The notes beneath the pieces are model-generated. The model did not search any database. It worked only from the letters and a program-made list of their open reading frames with translations, and was not told the DNA's origin. From Candidatus Brevifilum fermentans (GTDB taxonomy: Bacteria > Chloroflexota > Anaerolineae > Anaerolineales > Villigracilaceae), in contig CAMCQT010000020.1 in assembly GCA_945877125.1 (NCBI GenBank), forward strand, positions 1 to 51,014: DNA of 51,014 nucleotides. Reading direction: 5' to 3'. Both the position numbers and the translations under genes were made by a program. Position 1 is the first letter of the stretch; each line of letters starts with the position of its first letter. This document shows positions 26,008 through 34,225 of the stretch, one piece after another.

Positions 26008-26721
26008 ATGTCCCTTCATTTCGCTTTTTTGGTACTCGAAGAACATCCCTACGGACGGGAGATGTTGCGTATTCTGCTGGAGAAAGATTTGGTTCCCAGC
26101 ATGATTATTCAGGAAGTATCCGAGATAGGCGATGTGGAACGCGAGAAATTTCTGACGCGGATGGCTGGTCAGCCTGTGCCTCCGCGCTTGACACAATTAA
26201 TTGCCGGGAAGAAGATTCCCGTTTATTGCGTAGCCAATCATAACGACAACACTTGCAAAGAATTACTGGCCGCCGACAAACCAGATGTTCTGGCGTTGGG
26301 CGGCACGCGCATCATCAAGCCGCAAATTCTTGAAACGCCCCGCCGCGCCACGGTCAACGCACACCCCGGTTTGCTCCCCTTGTTGCGCGGATCGGCTTCG
26401 GTGGGCTGGGCATTGTATAAAGACTTTCCGCAGGGAGCCACTGCTCACTTTATTGACCCAGGGATTGACACTGGCGATATTATTGTCAAGCGTCAGCTGC
26501 CTGTATATCATCACGATACCTACGAGAGCATCAATTATCGCATTGCGCTGCTCTCCGGCGAATTGATGGCGGAATCACTGACTTTCCTTGCTAATGGAGA
26601 AGCTCCCCGCGAACCACAAGATCGCAACGTGGGAGAGACCTTCAAGGTTATTCCAGATGATTTGCTCGAAGAAGGCAAACGACGCCTGGCAGAAGGTCGC
26701 TATTCCCATTTTGTGGATTAA
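26008..26721 (+). CDS. Formyltransferase-fold protein (Formyl_transf_N family)
   Basis: The 237-residue protein has the formyltransferase catalytic block NAHPGLLPLLRG with Asn117 and His119, and DPGIDTGDII with Asp154, matching the Asn-His-Asp set of GAR transformylase and methionyl-tRNA formyltransferase. It lacks the C-terminal domain of Fmt. The substrate is unknown. Its position just upstream of kynureninase raises the possibility that it acts on a formyl group in tryptophan breakdown, but that is only inference. GAGGTAAT lies just upstream of the ATG. Confidence 0.82.
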   Translation: MSLHFAFLVLEEHPYGREMLRILLEKDLVPSMIIQEVSEIGDVEREKFLTRMAGQPVPPRLTQLIAGKKIPVYCVANHNDNTCKELLAADKPDVLALGGTRIIKPQILETPRRATVNAHPGLLPLLRGSASVGWALYKDFPQGATAHFIDPGIDTGDIIVKRQLPVYHHDTYESINYRIALLSGELMAESLTFLANGEAPREPQDRNVGETFKVIPDDLLEEGKRRLAEGRYSHFVD

Positions 26722-26740
26722 CATTCCTGAAATTTGATTT

Positions 26741-26759
26741 GGCGGGTTACAAACCCGCC
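26741..26759. repeat. GGCGGGTT/AACCCGCC palindrome
   Basis: Eight-base arms around ACA lie in the spacer between the formyltransferase-fold gene and kynU. It is one of the short palindromes scattered through the window. Confidence 0.75.
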
Positions 26760-26790
26760 CTACATCTGATGAATGAATAAAGGTTACTTA

Positions 26791-28059
26791 ATGAATATTG
26801 ATATCTCCCGCGATTACGCCTGTCAACTTGACGAAGCCGATGAACTATCTGGTTACCGCCAAAAATTTCTCAACGCAGATGCCGACATGATCTACATGGA
26901 CGGCAACTCGCTAGGCAAACTGCCACTGCGAACAGTGGAGCGGGTTGAGCAAATTATCAAAGATGAATGGGGTACAAAGTTGATCCGCTCGTGGGGCATC
27001 AACTGGTTTCAGGCTCCCATTGTGGTGGGGGAGAAGATTGCGCAACTTGTTGGCGCAGCTCCTGGTCAGGTGGCGGTCAGCGACTCGACCACCATCAATC
27101 TTTATAAATTGGCAATGTCGGCATTGATGCTCAGACCCGAGCGCAAAAAAATCATCACCGACACGCTGAATTTTCCGTCTGATTTGTACATGCTGCAAGG
27201 CTGCGCGCATGTCCTCGGCGGAAAGCACCAGATTCAATTGCTAGAACCAGCCGACGGGTTGCGAATCAACACTCAGGTTGTATTGGATGCGATTGACGAA
27301 GATACCGCGCTGGTCACGTTATCGCATGTCGTATTCAAAAGCGGCTACATGTACGACGCCAAAACCATCACCGAGTACGCCCATCAAAAAGGTGCGCTTG
27401 TACTTTGGGATTTGAGCCACGCTGTCGGCGCAGTCCCCGTGGAGTTGGACAATTGGGGCGCAGATTTCGCAACAGGCTGTACCTACAAATATCTGAACGG
27501 CGGACCCGGCGCTCCTGCGTTTTTGTACGTCCGCCGCGACTTGCAGAAAGAAGCGCTCTCCCCAATTTGGGGTTGGTTTGGCGAGCGCGCGCCTTTCAGT
27601 TTTGAACTCGATTACAAACCCGCAGAAGGAATTCAACGCTTCCTGTGCGGCACGCCGCCGGTGCTTTCGGTGCTGGCAATGGAACCCGGCGTAGACCTTT
27701 TACTGGAAGCCGGAATTCAGCGTTTGCGCAAAAAATCCATCCTGCTGACTTCGTACATGATCGACCTGTTTGACGCGATTTTAGCTCCGATGGGTTTCAC
27801 CCTCGGAACCCCGCGCGAGGTGGAGCAGCGTGGCTCGCACGTCAGCATTCGCCACGCTGACGGATACCGCATCAACCTTGCGCTCATCGAAGACATGAAC
27901 GTCATCCCCGATTTCCGCGAACCTGATAACATCCGTCTGGGGTTAACACCCATGTACACATCTTTTCAGGATGTATGGGAAAGCATTAACCGTATTCAAC
28001 GTGTAGTCACAGAGAAGCGCCACTTGCGCTTCCCTGAAACTCGTCAAGCCGTTACATAA
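26791..28059 (+). CDS. kynU: Kynureninase
   Basis: Kynureninase cleaves L-kynurenine to anthranilate and alanine (or 3-hydroxykynurenine to 3-hydroxyanthranilate) with pyridoxal phosphate. The N-terminal YMDGNSLGKLP and the DLSHAVGAVPVELDNWGADF block are typical, and the Schiff-base lysine is Lys233 in TYKYLNGGPGAP. I chose ATG 26791, preceded by AAAGG; an ATG six codons earlier has no ribosome site. The product is 422 residues. No tryptophan dioxygenase or formamidase is seen in this window. The Liv-type importer follows within 75 bases. Confidence 0.95.
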   Translation: MNIDISRDYACQLDEADELSGYRQKFLNADADMIYMDGNSLGKLPLRTVERVEQIIKDEWGTKLIRSWGINWFQAPIVVGEKIAQLVGAAPGQVAVSDSTTINLYKLAMSALMLRPERKKIITDTLNFPSDLYMLQGCAHVLGGKHQIQLLEPADGLRINTQVVLDAIDEDTALVTLSHVVFKSGYMYDAKTITEYAHQKGALVLWDLSHAVGAVPVELDNWGADFATGCTYKYLNGGPGAPAFLYVRRDLQKEALSPIWGWFGERAPFSFELDYKPAEGIQRFLCGTPPVLSVLAMEPGVDLLLEAGIQRLRKKSILLTSYMIDLFDAILAPMGFTLGTPREVEQRGSHVSIRHADGYRINLALIEDMNVIPDFREPDNIRLGLTPMYTSFQDVWESINRIQRVVTEKRHLRFPETRQAVT

Positions 28060-28131
28060 GAGCGTTTTCATTGGATCTGAATGTAAGCTGCTATTTATGC
28101 ACGGAAAAAAACTTTTGAAGGAGAAAGAGAA

Positions 28132-29322
28132 ATGAAACGAATCGTACTATTTGTTATGCTCGTCGCCGCGCTTACCCTGGCGGCTTGCGGTCCGGCTGCT
28201 GCCAAAGTGCCGGATGCTTGTTCTGCTGCTTTGGGCTGTGCCACAATCAGCAAAGACCAGACCGTCAAAGTCGGTTACTCCGGCCCGATGACTGGCGATT
28301 ATTCCCAATTCGGTATTGACATGTCCAACGCCATGAAATTGGCTGTCACCGACTTTGGCGATGTCCAAGGCTGGAAAGTTGAAATGGCTATCGAAGACGA
28401 TGGTGGCGGCGCTGAAGGCGGCGCGGCTGTGGCGAACAAACTGGTCTCAGATCCGACCTTTGTTGCCATGGCTGGACATGCCTTCTCTGGCGCAACTGCC
28501 GCTGCCATGCCCATTTACGAAAAGGCTGGCATCCCAATGATGTCGCCCTCTGCGACCAATCCTGACCTGACCACCAAAGGCTCCGCAGTCTTCAACCGCA
28601 ACGCCTTCACCGATACCGAACAGGGCATCGGCGCTGCCAAGTATCTGTTTGAAACCCTTGGCATCAAGAAATTGGCGCTCATGCACGACGGCACCGATTA
28701 CGGTCAGGGACTCGCCAAAGTTGTGGAAGAAAACTTCGCAGCGATGGGCGGTGAGGTTGTAGCTTTTGAAGCTGTCACCCCTGGCGAATCAGACTACAGC
28801 GCTCCTCTGGCGGCTGTGGCTTCTGCCAAACCCGAAGCTCTTTATTTCGGCGGCTACAATGCTGAGGCTTCCGTGCTCGTCAACCAGATGGAACAGGCTG
28901 GCTTGGCTGGCGTGGTCTTCTTCGGCGGCGATGGCATCTACGGCAAAGACTTCCTGACCAAAGTTGGCGACAACGGCGAAGGCGTCTATTCTGCAACCCT
29001 CGTTCCCCCCGGCACCGATCCCATCCTCAAGTTCAATGCTGCTTATTTGGCTGCCACTGGAACTGAAGCTGGCGTTCTCTCTGCCTACACCTGGAACTCC
29101 TACGATGCAGTCGGCGCTTTGATCCAGGCCATTAACAGCGTAGCAATTGTCGAAGGTGACACCCTCTACATTCCGCGCGGCGCTCTCGTTGCCGCAGTCC
29201 GCAGTATGAAGGATTATCAGGGCATCGCCGGCGTCATCACCTGCAAAGAAAGCGGTGAATGCAAGGCCTCTGGTCCTGTGTTCTACATCGTCAAAGGCGG
29301 CGAGTGGGTTGCTGCTGAGTAA
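28132..29322 (+). CDS. Branched-chain amino acid-type ABC transporter, substrate-binding lipoprotein
   Basis: The signal peptide MKRIVLFVMLVAALTLAAC ends in a lipobox, so the protein is a surface-anchored binding protein. The periplasmic-binding fold typical of LivJ/LivK follows, with VGYSGPMTGDYSQFGIDMSN at the start, HAFSGATAAAM and MSPSATNPDLTTKG at the ligand cleft. Family members bind leucine, isoleucine, valine, other amino acids, urea or amides. Here the ligand could be an amino acid or, given kynU upstream, an aromatic amino acid or kynurenine; that is not shown. AAGGAG precedes the ATG. It is the first of five transporter genes. Confidence 0.93.
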   Translation: MKRIVLFVMLVAALTLAACGPAAAKVPDACSAALGCATISKDQTVKVGYSGPMTGDYSQFGIDMSNAMKLAVTDFGDVQGWKVEMAIEDDGGGAEGGAAVANKLVSDPTFVAMAGHAFSGATAAAMPIYEKAGIPMMSPSATNPDLTTKGSAVFNRNAFTDTEQGIGAAKYLFETLGIKKLALMHDGTDYGQGLAKVVEENFAAMGGEVVAFEAVTPGESDYSAPLAAVASAKPEALYFGGYNAEASVLVNQMEQAGLAGVVFFGGDGIYGKDFLTKVGDNGEGVYSATLVPPGTDPILKFNAAYLAATGTEAGVLSAYTWNSYDAVGALIQAINSVAIVEGDTLYIPRGALVAAVRSMKDYQGIAGVITCKESGECKASGPVFYIVKGGEWVAAE

Positions 29323-29335
29323 GTCAGATTTTGTG

Positions 29336-29410
29336 CCCTCATCCCTAACCCTTCCCCCGATGGGGAAGGGAGTTATCCCCTCTCCCTTTGGGAGAGGGCT
29401 AGGGTGAGGG
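29336..29410. repeat. CCCTTCCCC/CCCTCTCC double palindromic repeat
   Basis: Two palindromes are visible, CCCTTCCCC-CGAT-GGGGAAGGG and CCCTCTCC-CTTT-GGGAGAGGG, framed by CCCTCATCCCTAACC and AGGGTGAGGG. An almost identical full copy encodes the start of the flippase-like protein at 37914. Confidence 0.9.
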
Positions 29411-29418
29411 TTTCTTTT

Positions 29419-29452
29419 GGGGATTGCCATGACATCCGTTGTGGCAATCCCC
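29419..29452 (+). other. Intercistronic stem-loop between binding protein and permease
   Basis: An 11-base-pair stem GGGGATTGCCA/TGGCAATCCCC (29419-29429 with 29442-29452) with a 12-base loop lies between the binding-protein gene and livH. Such stem-loops commonly protect the upstream mRNA and let the binding protein be made in excess. Confidence 0.65.
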
Positions 29453-29480
29453 TCAATTACTGAAAAGGCGTCATTATTTT

Positions 29481-30587
29481 ATGGATAAACCAACCTCAAC
29501 ATCTGCCCAGATCAGGCTGCGTTTGGAACGTTACCTTCGCACATTCGCTGGGATCGTCATCGGTATTTTTCTGCTGTGGAGGGTTTACAACGTAATCGTT
29601 CTGCAACAAAACTTTGGCGCCGACACATGGGTTCGTTTCGGTCTTTCGGGTCTGATTCTGGGGGGCATGTACGCACTGATTGCCATTGGCTACACCCTCG
29701 TATATGGCATTATGTTTATGATTAATTTCGCGCACGGCGAAGTGATGATGTTGGGGGCATTCGGCGGATTTTTCACCTTTGAAGCCCTGCGCTTTATCCC
29801 CGCCCCGACAGTTGCCAACCCCGAACTTAATTTTTTGAACGCCCATCCATTTATTTCGGTTCTACTCGCTTTTATTGTGGGCATTTTTATCTCGGCAATG
29901 GCAGGCTATTTTCTGGAAAAGATCGCGTACCGTCCTTTGCGTAAAGCGCCCCGCCTCATTTTGTTGATTACCGCCATCGGCGCATCGATCTTCCTGCAAA
30001 ATCTGGCGATGCTGTTGTTTGGTCCGCAGCGCAAGAATGTGGTCAACCCCGATATTTTAGATCGCGGCGCAGGCTGGATATTAAAGGTCAGCGGCAATGA
30101 TGTGTTGATTTCATACACGGGCGTTTTCTCACTCGTGCTTTCCACCCTTCTGATGATCGGGCTTTACGTTCTGGTACAACGCACCAAACTGGGACGCGCC
30201 ATGCGCGCGGTTGCCTCGGATAAGAACACAGCTTCCCTGATGGGCGTGGATGTGGATGACGTCATCAGCAAGACTTTTATTATCAGCGGGGCGTTGGCTG
30301 GCGCGGCGGGAGTGATGTGGGCAATCCACATGGGATTGGTCAATCACTACTCAGGCTTCCTGCCGGGCATCAAGGCGTTTACCGCCGCGGTGATGGGCGG
30401 CATTGGAAACATCCCCGGCGCGATGTTGGGCGGCATGTTGTTGGGTGTGATCGAAGCCACCGGTCCCGCCGCTCTGGGAATTGATTTCCAACTCAAGGAT
30501 GTGATCGCTTTCTCGATCCTGGTGCTGGTTTTGATCGTGCGACCGTCTGGTATTTTGGGCGAAAAACTTTCTGAGGAAAAACTATGA
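29481..30587 (+). CDS. livH: Branched-chain amino acid-type ABC permease LivH
   Basis: The permease has the LivH core sequence LGGMYALIAIGYTLVYGIMFMINFAHGEVMMLGAF and the later EATGPAALGIDFQLKDVIAFSILVLVLIVRPSG ending. The multi-pass membrane topology is clear. ATG 29481 (MDKPTSTS) was chosen over a TTG at 29439 that lies in the stem-loop; AAAAGG sits 12 bases upstream. Product 368 residues, longer than E. coli LivH (~308) because of an N-terminal helix and a loop with PAPTVANPELNF. It pairs with LivM and overlaps its start by four bases. Confidence 0.93.
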   Translation: MDKPTSTSAQIRLRLERYLRTFAGIVIGIFLLWRVYNVIVLQQNFGADTWVRFGLSGLILGGMYALIAIGYTLVYGIMFMINFAHGEVMMLGAFGGFFTFEALRFIPAPTVANPELNFLNAHPFISVLLAFIVGIFISAMAGYFLEKIAYRPLRKAPRLILLITAIGASIFLQNLAMLLFGPQRKNVVNPDILDRGAGWILKVSGNDVLISYTGVFSLVLSTLLMIGLYVLVQRTKLGRAMRAVASDKNTASLMGVDVDDVISKTFIISGALAGAAGVMWAIHMGLVNHYSGFLPGIKAFTAAVMGGIGNIPGAMLGGMLLGVIEATGPAALGIDFQLKDVIAFSILVLVLIVRPSGILGEKLSEEKL

Positions 30588-32137
30588 GATCGTCGGCTTT
30601 GGATAAAGGACTTCGCACCGGAGTTACCTTCGGGATTGTAATTGTCACGATGTTTTTGATCGGGTTCACAGTGACCGGCGCCGCGCTGGTTGGAAAGCTA
30701 TTCGGCGTTGATTCGGCTTACAGCACGCCGCCGTTGATCTTCTTCTCCATCTTCATGATTTTGGTCGGCGCATGGGCAGGGTCAAGCGCCTCGGCGCGCC
30801 CGCTGATTGAAGCGGATACATGGACTCGCGCGCTCACGACTGGCATAGCCTCTGGCGCAATGAGTGGATTGTTCGCGGCGGTCATCGGCTTTTTGTTCGG
30901 CGAGTTGAGTGCCAATAAAATTGACGCACGCACCTATCTGCCGTCTGTTTCACCTGAGTCGATTAAGTTGTTCCTCTTCAATCAAACTCCGCTCACGGGT
31001 AGCCTCATGCTCTTCGCGGTGCTGACAGCTTCAGGGTTGGCGGCGGCGGCGTTATCCTTCTTCCTGCGCAGCAACGACTCGGTCAAATCCAGCGCGCGCA
31101 AGGCATCTGATTCTGCTTGGGGCACCATCCGCTCGGAGCGTGTGACAAATATCGTCCAAAATAAATACGCCCGCTACGCTGCCTTGGCGGCTTTTGCCGC
31201 AATTCTGATTATCCTCCCCCGAACCTGGGGCGGCTACTGGAATTATGTTTTTGGCACGGTTGGAATTTACATCATTTTGGGATTGGGACTGAACATTATC
31301 ACTGGTTGGGCGGGGCAACTGGTGATTGGCTACGTCGCCTTCTTTGCGGTGGGCGCGTACACTTTTGCGCTGTTGACTGCGCCCGAACCGCACCACTTGA
31401 TGATGAATTTTTGGGTCGCGCTTGGGCTGGGAGTTTTAGCCGCGGGCATTTCTGGACTGTTGATTGGTCTGCCGATTTTGAATTTGCGTGGCGATTACCT
31501 CGCTATCGTTACTTTGGGATTTGCCGAAATTATCCGCATCCTGCTCAAGAGTGATTTGATGACTCCCTACACGGCGGGTCCGCGCGGTATTCGTGATATT
31601 GCAGGTCCAACCATTTTGGGCACCTCGTTTATTTCTGATGTTGATTTCATGTACCTGATTATTATTGCGGTGCTGGTGGTGACTTTCCTCGCGAACCGTT
31701 TGCAAAACTCGCGCACTGGAAAAGCATGGTACGCAATCAATTTAGATGAGACGGTTGCGCGCGCCACGGGCATTAATGCCTTTGGCTCAAAACTGTTGGC
31801 GCTGTCACTTAGTGCGGCGGTAGCAGGATTGGCTGGCGCATTGTTCGCTTCGCGCAACCAGTTCACAGGTCCAGACGATCATGCGCTGATGGTTTCGATC
31901 AACGTCATTTGTCTGGTCATCGTCGGCGGAATTGGCAACATCCCTGGCATTTTCCTCGGCGCGTTTGCGTTGAAGGGCTTGCCCGAGATTTTGCGCGAAA
32001 CAGAAAGTTACCGCCTGTTGATCTTTGGCGTGCTTTTGATCGTGATGATGAAACTTCGACCAGAGGGTTTCCTGCCTGCCAGACGACCTGAATTGGAAAA
32101 AGCTGCTGCTCAAAATCCATCGGGCAAGGAAGCGTAA
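30584..32137 (+). CDS. livM: Branched-chain amino acid-type ABC permease LivM with N-terminal membrane extension
   Basis: The C-terminal ~320 residues are a normal LivM permease, with YIILGLGLNIITGWAGQLVIGYVAFFAVGAYT and FAEIIRILLKSDLMTPYTAGPRGI. About 195 residues come before this and contain roughly four extra hydrophobic segments (about 13-38, 48-66, 85-105 and 135-160) that canonical LivM proteins lack or only partly share. The start codon overlaps livH by four bases, so the long form is the likely product. With LivH it forms the membrane channel; LivG and LivF drive it. Confidence 0.92.
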   Translation: MRSSALDKGLRTGVTFGIVIVTMFLIGFTVTGAALVGKLFGVDSAYSTPPLIFFSIFMILVGAWAGSSASARPLIEADTWTRALTTGIASGAMSGLFAAVIGFLFGELSANKIDARTYLPSVSPESIKLFLFNQTPLTGSLMLFAVLTASGLAAAALSFFLRSNDSVKSSARKASDSAWGTIRSERVTNIVQNKYARYAALAAFAAILIILPRTWGGYWNYVFGTVGIYIILGLGLNIITGWAGQLVIGYVAFFAVGAYTFALLTAPEPHHLMMNFWVALGLGVLAAGISGLLIGLPILNLRGDYLAIVTLGFAEIIRILLKSDLMTPYTAGPRGIRDIAGPTILGTSFISDVDFMYLIIIAVLVVTFLANRLQNSRTGKAWYAINLDETVARATGINAFGSKLLALSLSAAVAGLAGALFASRNQFTGPDDHALMVSINVICLVIVGGIGNIPGIFLGAFALKGLPEILRETESYRLLIFGVLLIVMMKLRPEGFLPARRPELEKAAAQNPSGKEA

Positions 32138-32139
32138 CC

Positions 32140-32947
<808 letters not shown>

Positions 32948-32964
<17 letters not shown>

Positions 32965-33658
32965 TAATTTACAGGTTTACTACGGCGCCATCCATGCCCT
33001 GCAAGGGATTAGCTTTAATCTCGAAAAGGGTGAGATCGTCGCGCTGATCGGCGCAAACGGCGCAGGAAAATCCACGGCGCTCAATACCATTTCGGGCATC
33101 CTTCGTCCGCGTGAAGGTTCTGTTGCGTTCGAAGGTCAGGAAATCCAAGAAATGCCCGCCCAGGATATTGTCCGCAAGAGCATCATTCAAGTGCCTGAGG
33201 GGCGCAAGATTTTCTCGCGTATGACTGTCACAGAAAATCTGGAAATGGGCGCGTACACTCAGACAGATCGCGCAGCAATCGCCCACGACATGGATTCCGT
33301 CTTCGAGCGTTTTCCACGCCTGCGTGAGCGACGCAATCAACTGGGCGGAACGCTTTCGGGCGGCGAGCAACAAATGCTGGCAATTGGTCGCGGATTAATG
33401 GCGCATCCAACCCTCCTTTTGCTGGATGAGCCTTCGATGGGGCTTTCCCCCATTCTGGTGGAACAAATCTTCGACATCATTCAAGACATCAACGAACAGG
33501 GGACAAGCATCCTGTTAGTTGAGCAGAATGCGCAAATGGCGTTAGCCATTGCAGACCGCGCTTACGTGCTGGAGACTGGCAAAATTGTTCTGCAAGGTAA
33601 GGGCGACGACCTGCTTAAAGATGACAGTGTGATCGAAGCCTATCTCGGCGGACACTAA
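32948..33658 (+). CDS. livF: ABC transporter ATP-binding protein LivF
   Basis: The second ATPase subunit has Walker A GANGAGKSTALN, signature LSGGEQQMLAIGRGLM, Walker B LLLLDEPSMGLSP and the switch LLVEQNAQMAL. The 236-residue length is standard. The ribosome site GGAAGAAG lies in the 3' end of livG. The C-terminal stretch ALAIADRAYVLETGKIVLQG recurs, decayed, 230 bases downstream at 33882. An intrinsic terminator follows immediately. Confidence 0.95.
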
Positions 33659-33660
33659 AA

Positions 33661-33696
33661 AAAAGACCCGCTTCACAATGAGACGGGTCTTTTTTT
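33661..33696 (+). terminator. Terminator of the liv operon
   Basis: AAAAGACCCG and CGGGTCTTTT form the stem, followed by T's (seven or more in all). It begins directly after the livF stop. Confidence 0.9.
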
Positions 33697-33881
33697 ATCA
33701 AGTCAAATTACGTGCTAAATCGAATTTACACTTTTTGCTTTGGAGGAGAATCTGATTGCATTGTCTCTTTTGCAATTTGTTTTTATGAAAATTCCCTCGC
33801 TTTCTTTTTATGATGTATAATTCGGCGCTTGTGAAATATGGAACTATCAACAACCTATATGCCGAAAATTGAATTCTGCAT

Positions 33882-33992
33882 CCGATTGCACTTGCAATTG
33901 CAGATCGCGCTCATGTGTTGGAAACCGATACGATCGCGATGCAGAAGAAAAGCGACGACTTGTTGAAATACCCAAGTGTGATCGAGTCCTAG
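33882..33992 (+). pseudogene. Decayed copy of the livF 3' end
   Basis: Read from 33882, this frame gives IALAIADRAHVLETDTIAMQ then KKSDDLLKYPSVIES and a TAG stop. It aligns along its whole length with the C-terminal end of the adjacent LivF (MALAIADRAYVLETGKIVLQ, GKGDDLLKDDSVIEA). A stop codon lies just upstream in the same frame and there is no start or ribosome site. This is a remnant of a tandem duplication or of a lost paralogous gene. The rest of 33697-34225 holds a dispersed repeat and an AT-rich leader for hppA. Confidence 0.9.
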
Positions 33993-34013
33993 ATTGGCTG
34001 CATATTTTTTGAA

Positions 34014-34082
34014 CCACTGCGACACGGAGTCACTGAGAAAAACAAAGGTAAAACTCCGTGTCCCAGTGCCTCCGTGGTAAAA
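34014..34082. repeat. CCGTG-type dispersed repeat
   Basis: ACACGGAGT (34022-34030) and ACTCCGTGT (34053-34061) form an inverted repeat, with CAGTGCCTCCGTGGTAAAAG after it. It resembles another class of dispersed intergenic element common in bacterial genomes of this type. Confidence 0.7.
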
Positions 34083-34225
34083 GATTTTTGTTCAGCCTTT
34101 TTCTGACCATTACAAAAAAACGTAGTATCATTCGTCAAATTAGCGGTCAAAAAACATTCGATTTTTAATTCATCTGTTTCTAACAGTTGGATTTAAGAAA
34201 AACCTATTTTTTTGTTGGAGGTAAT

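Noticed and set aside
28789-29430. Minus-strand open frame of 213 codons opposite the ABC binding-protein gene
   Set aside because: Its N-terminus is translated from the CCCTTCCCC repeat and the rest is antisense to a strong lipoprotein gene.
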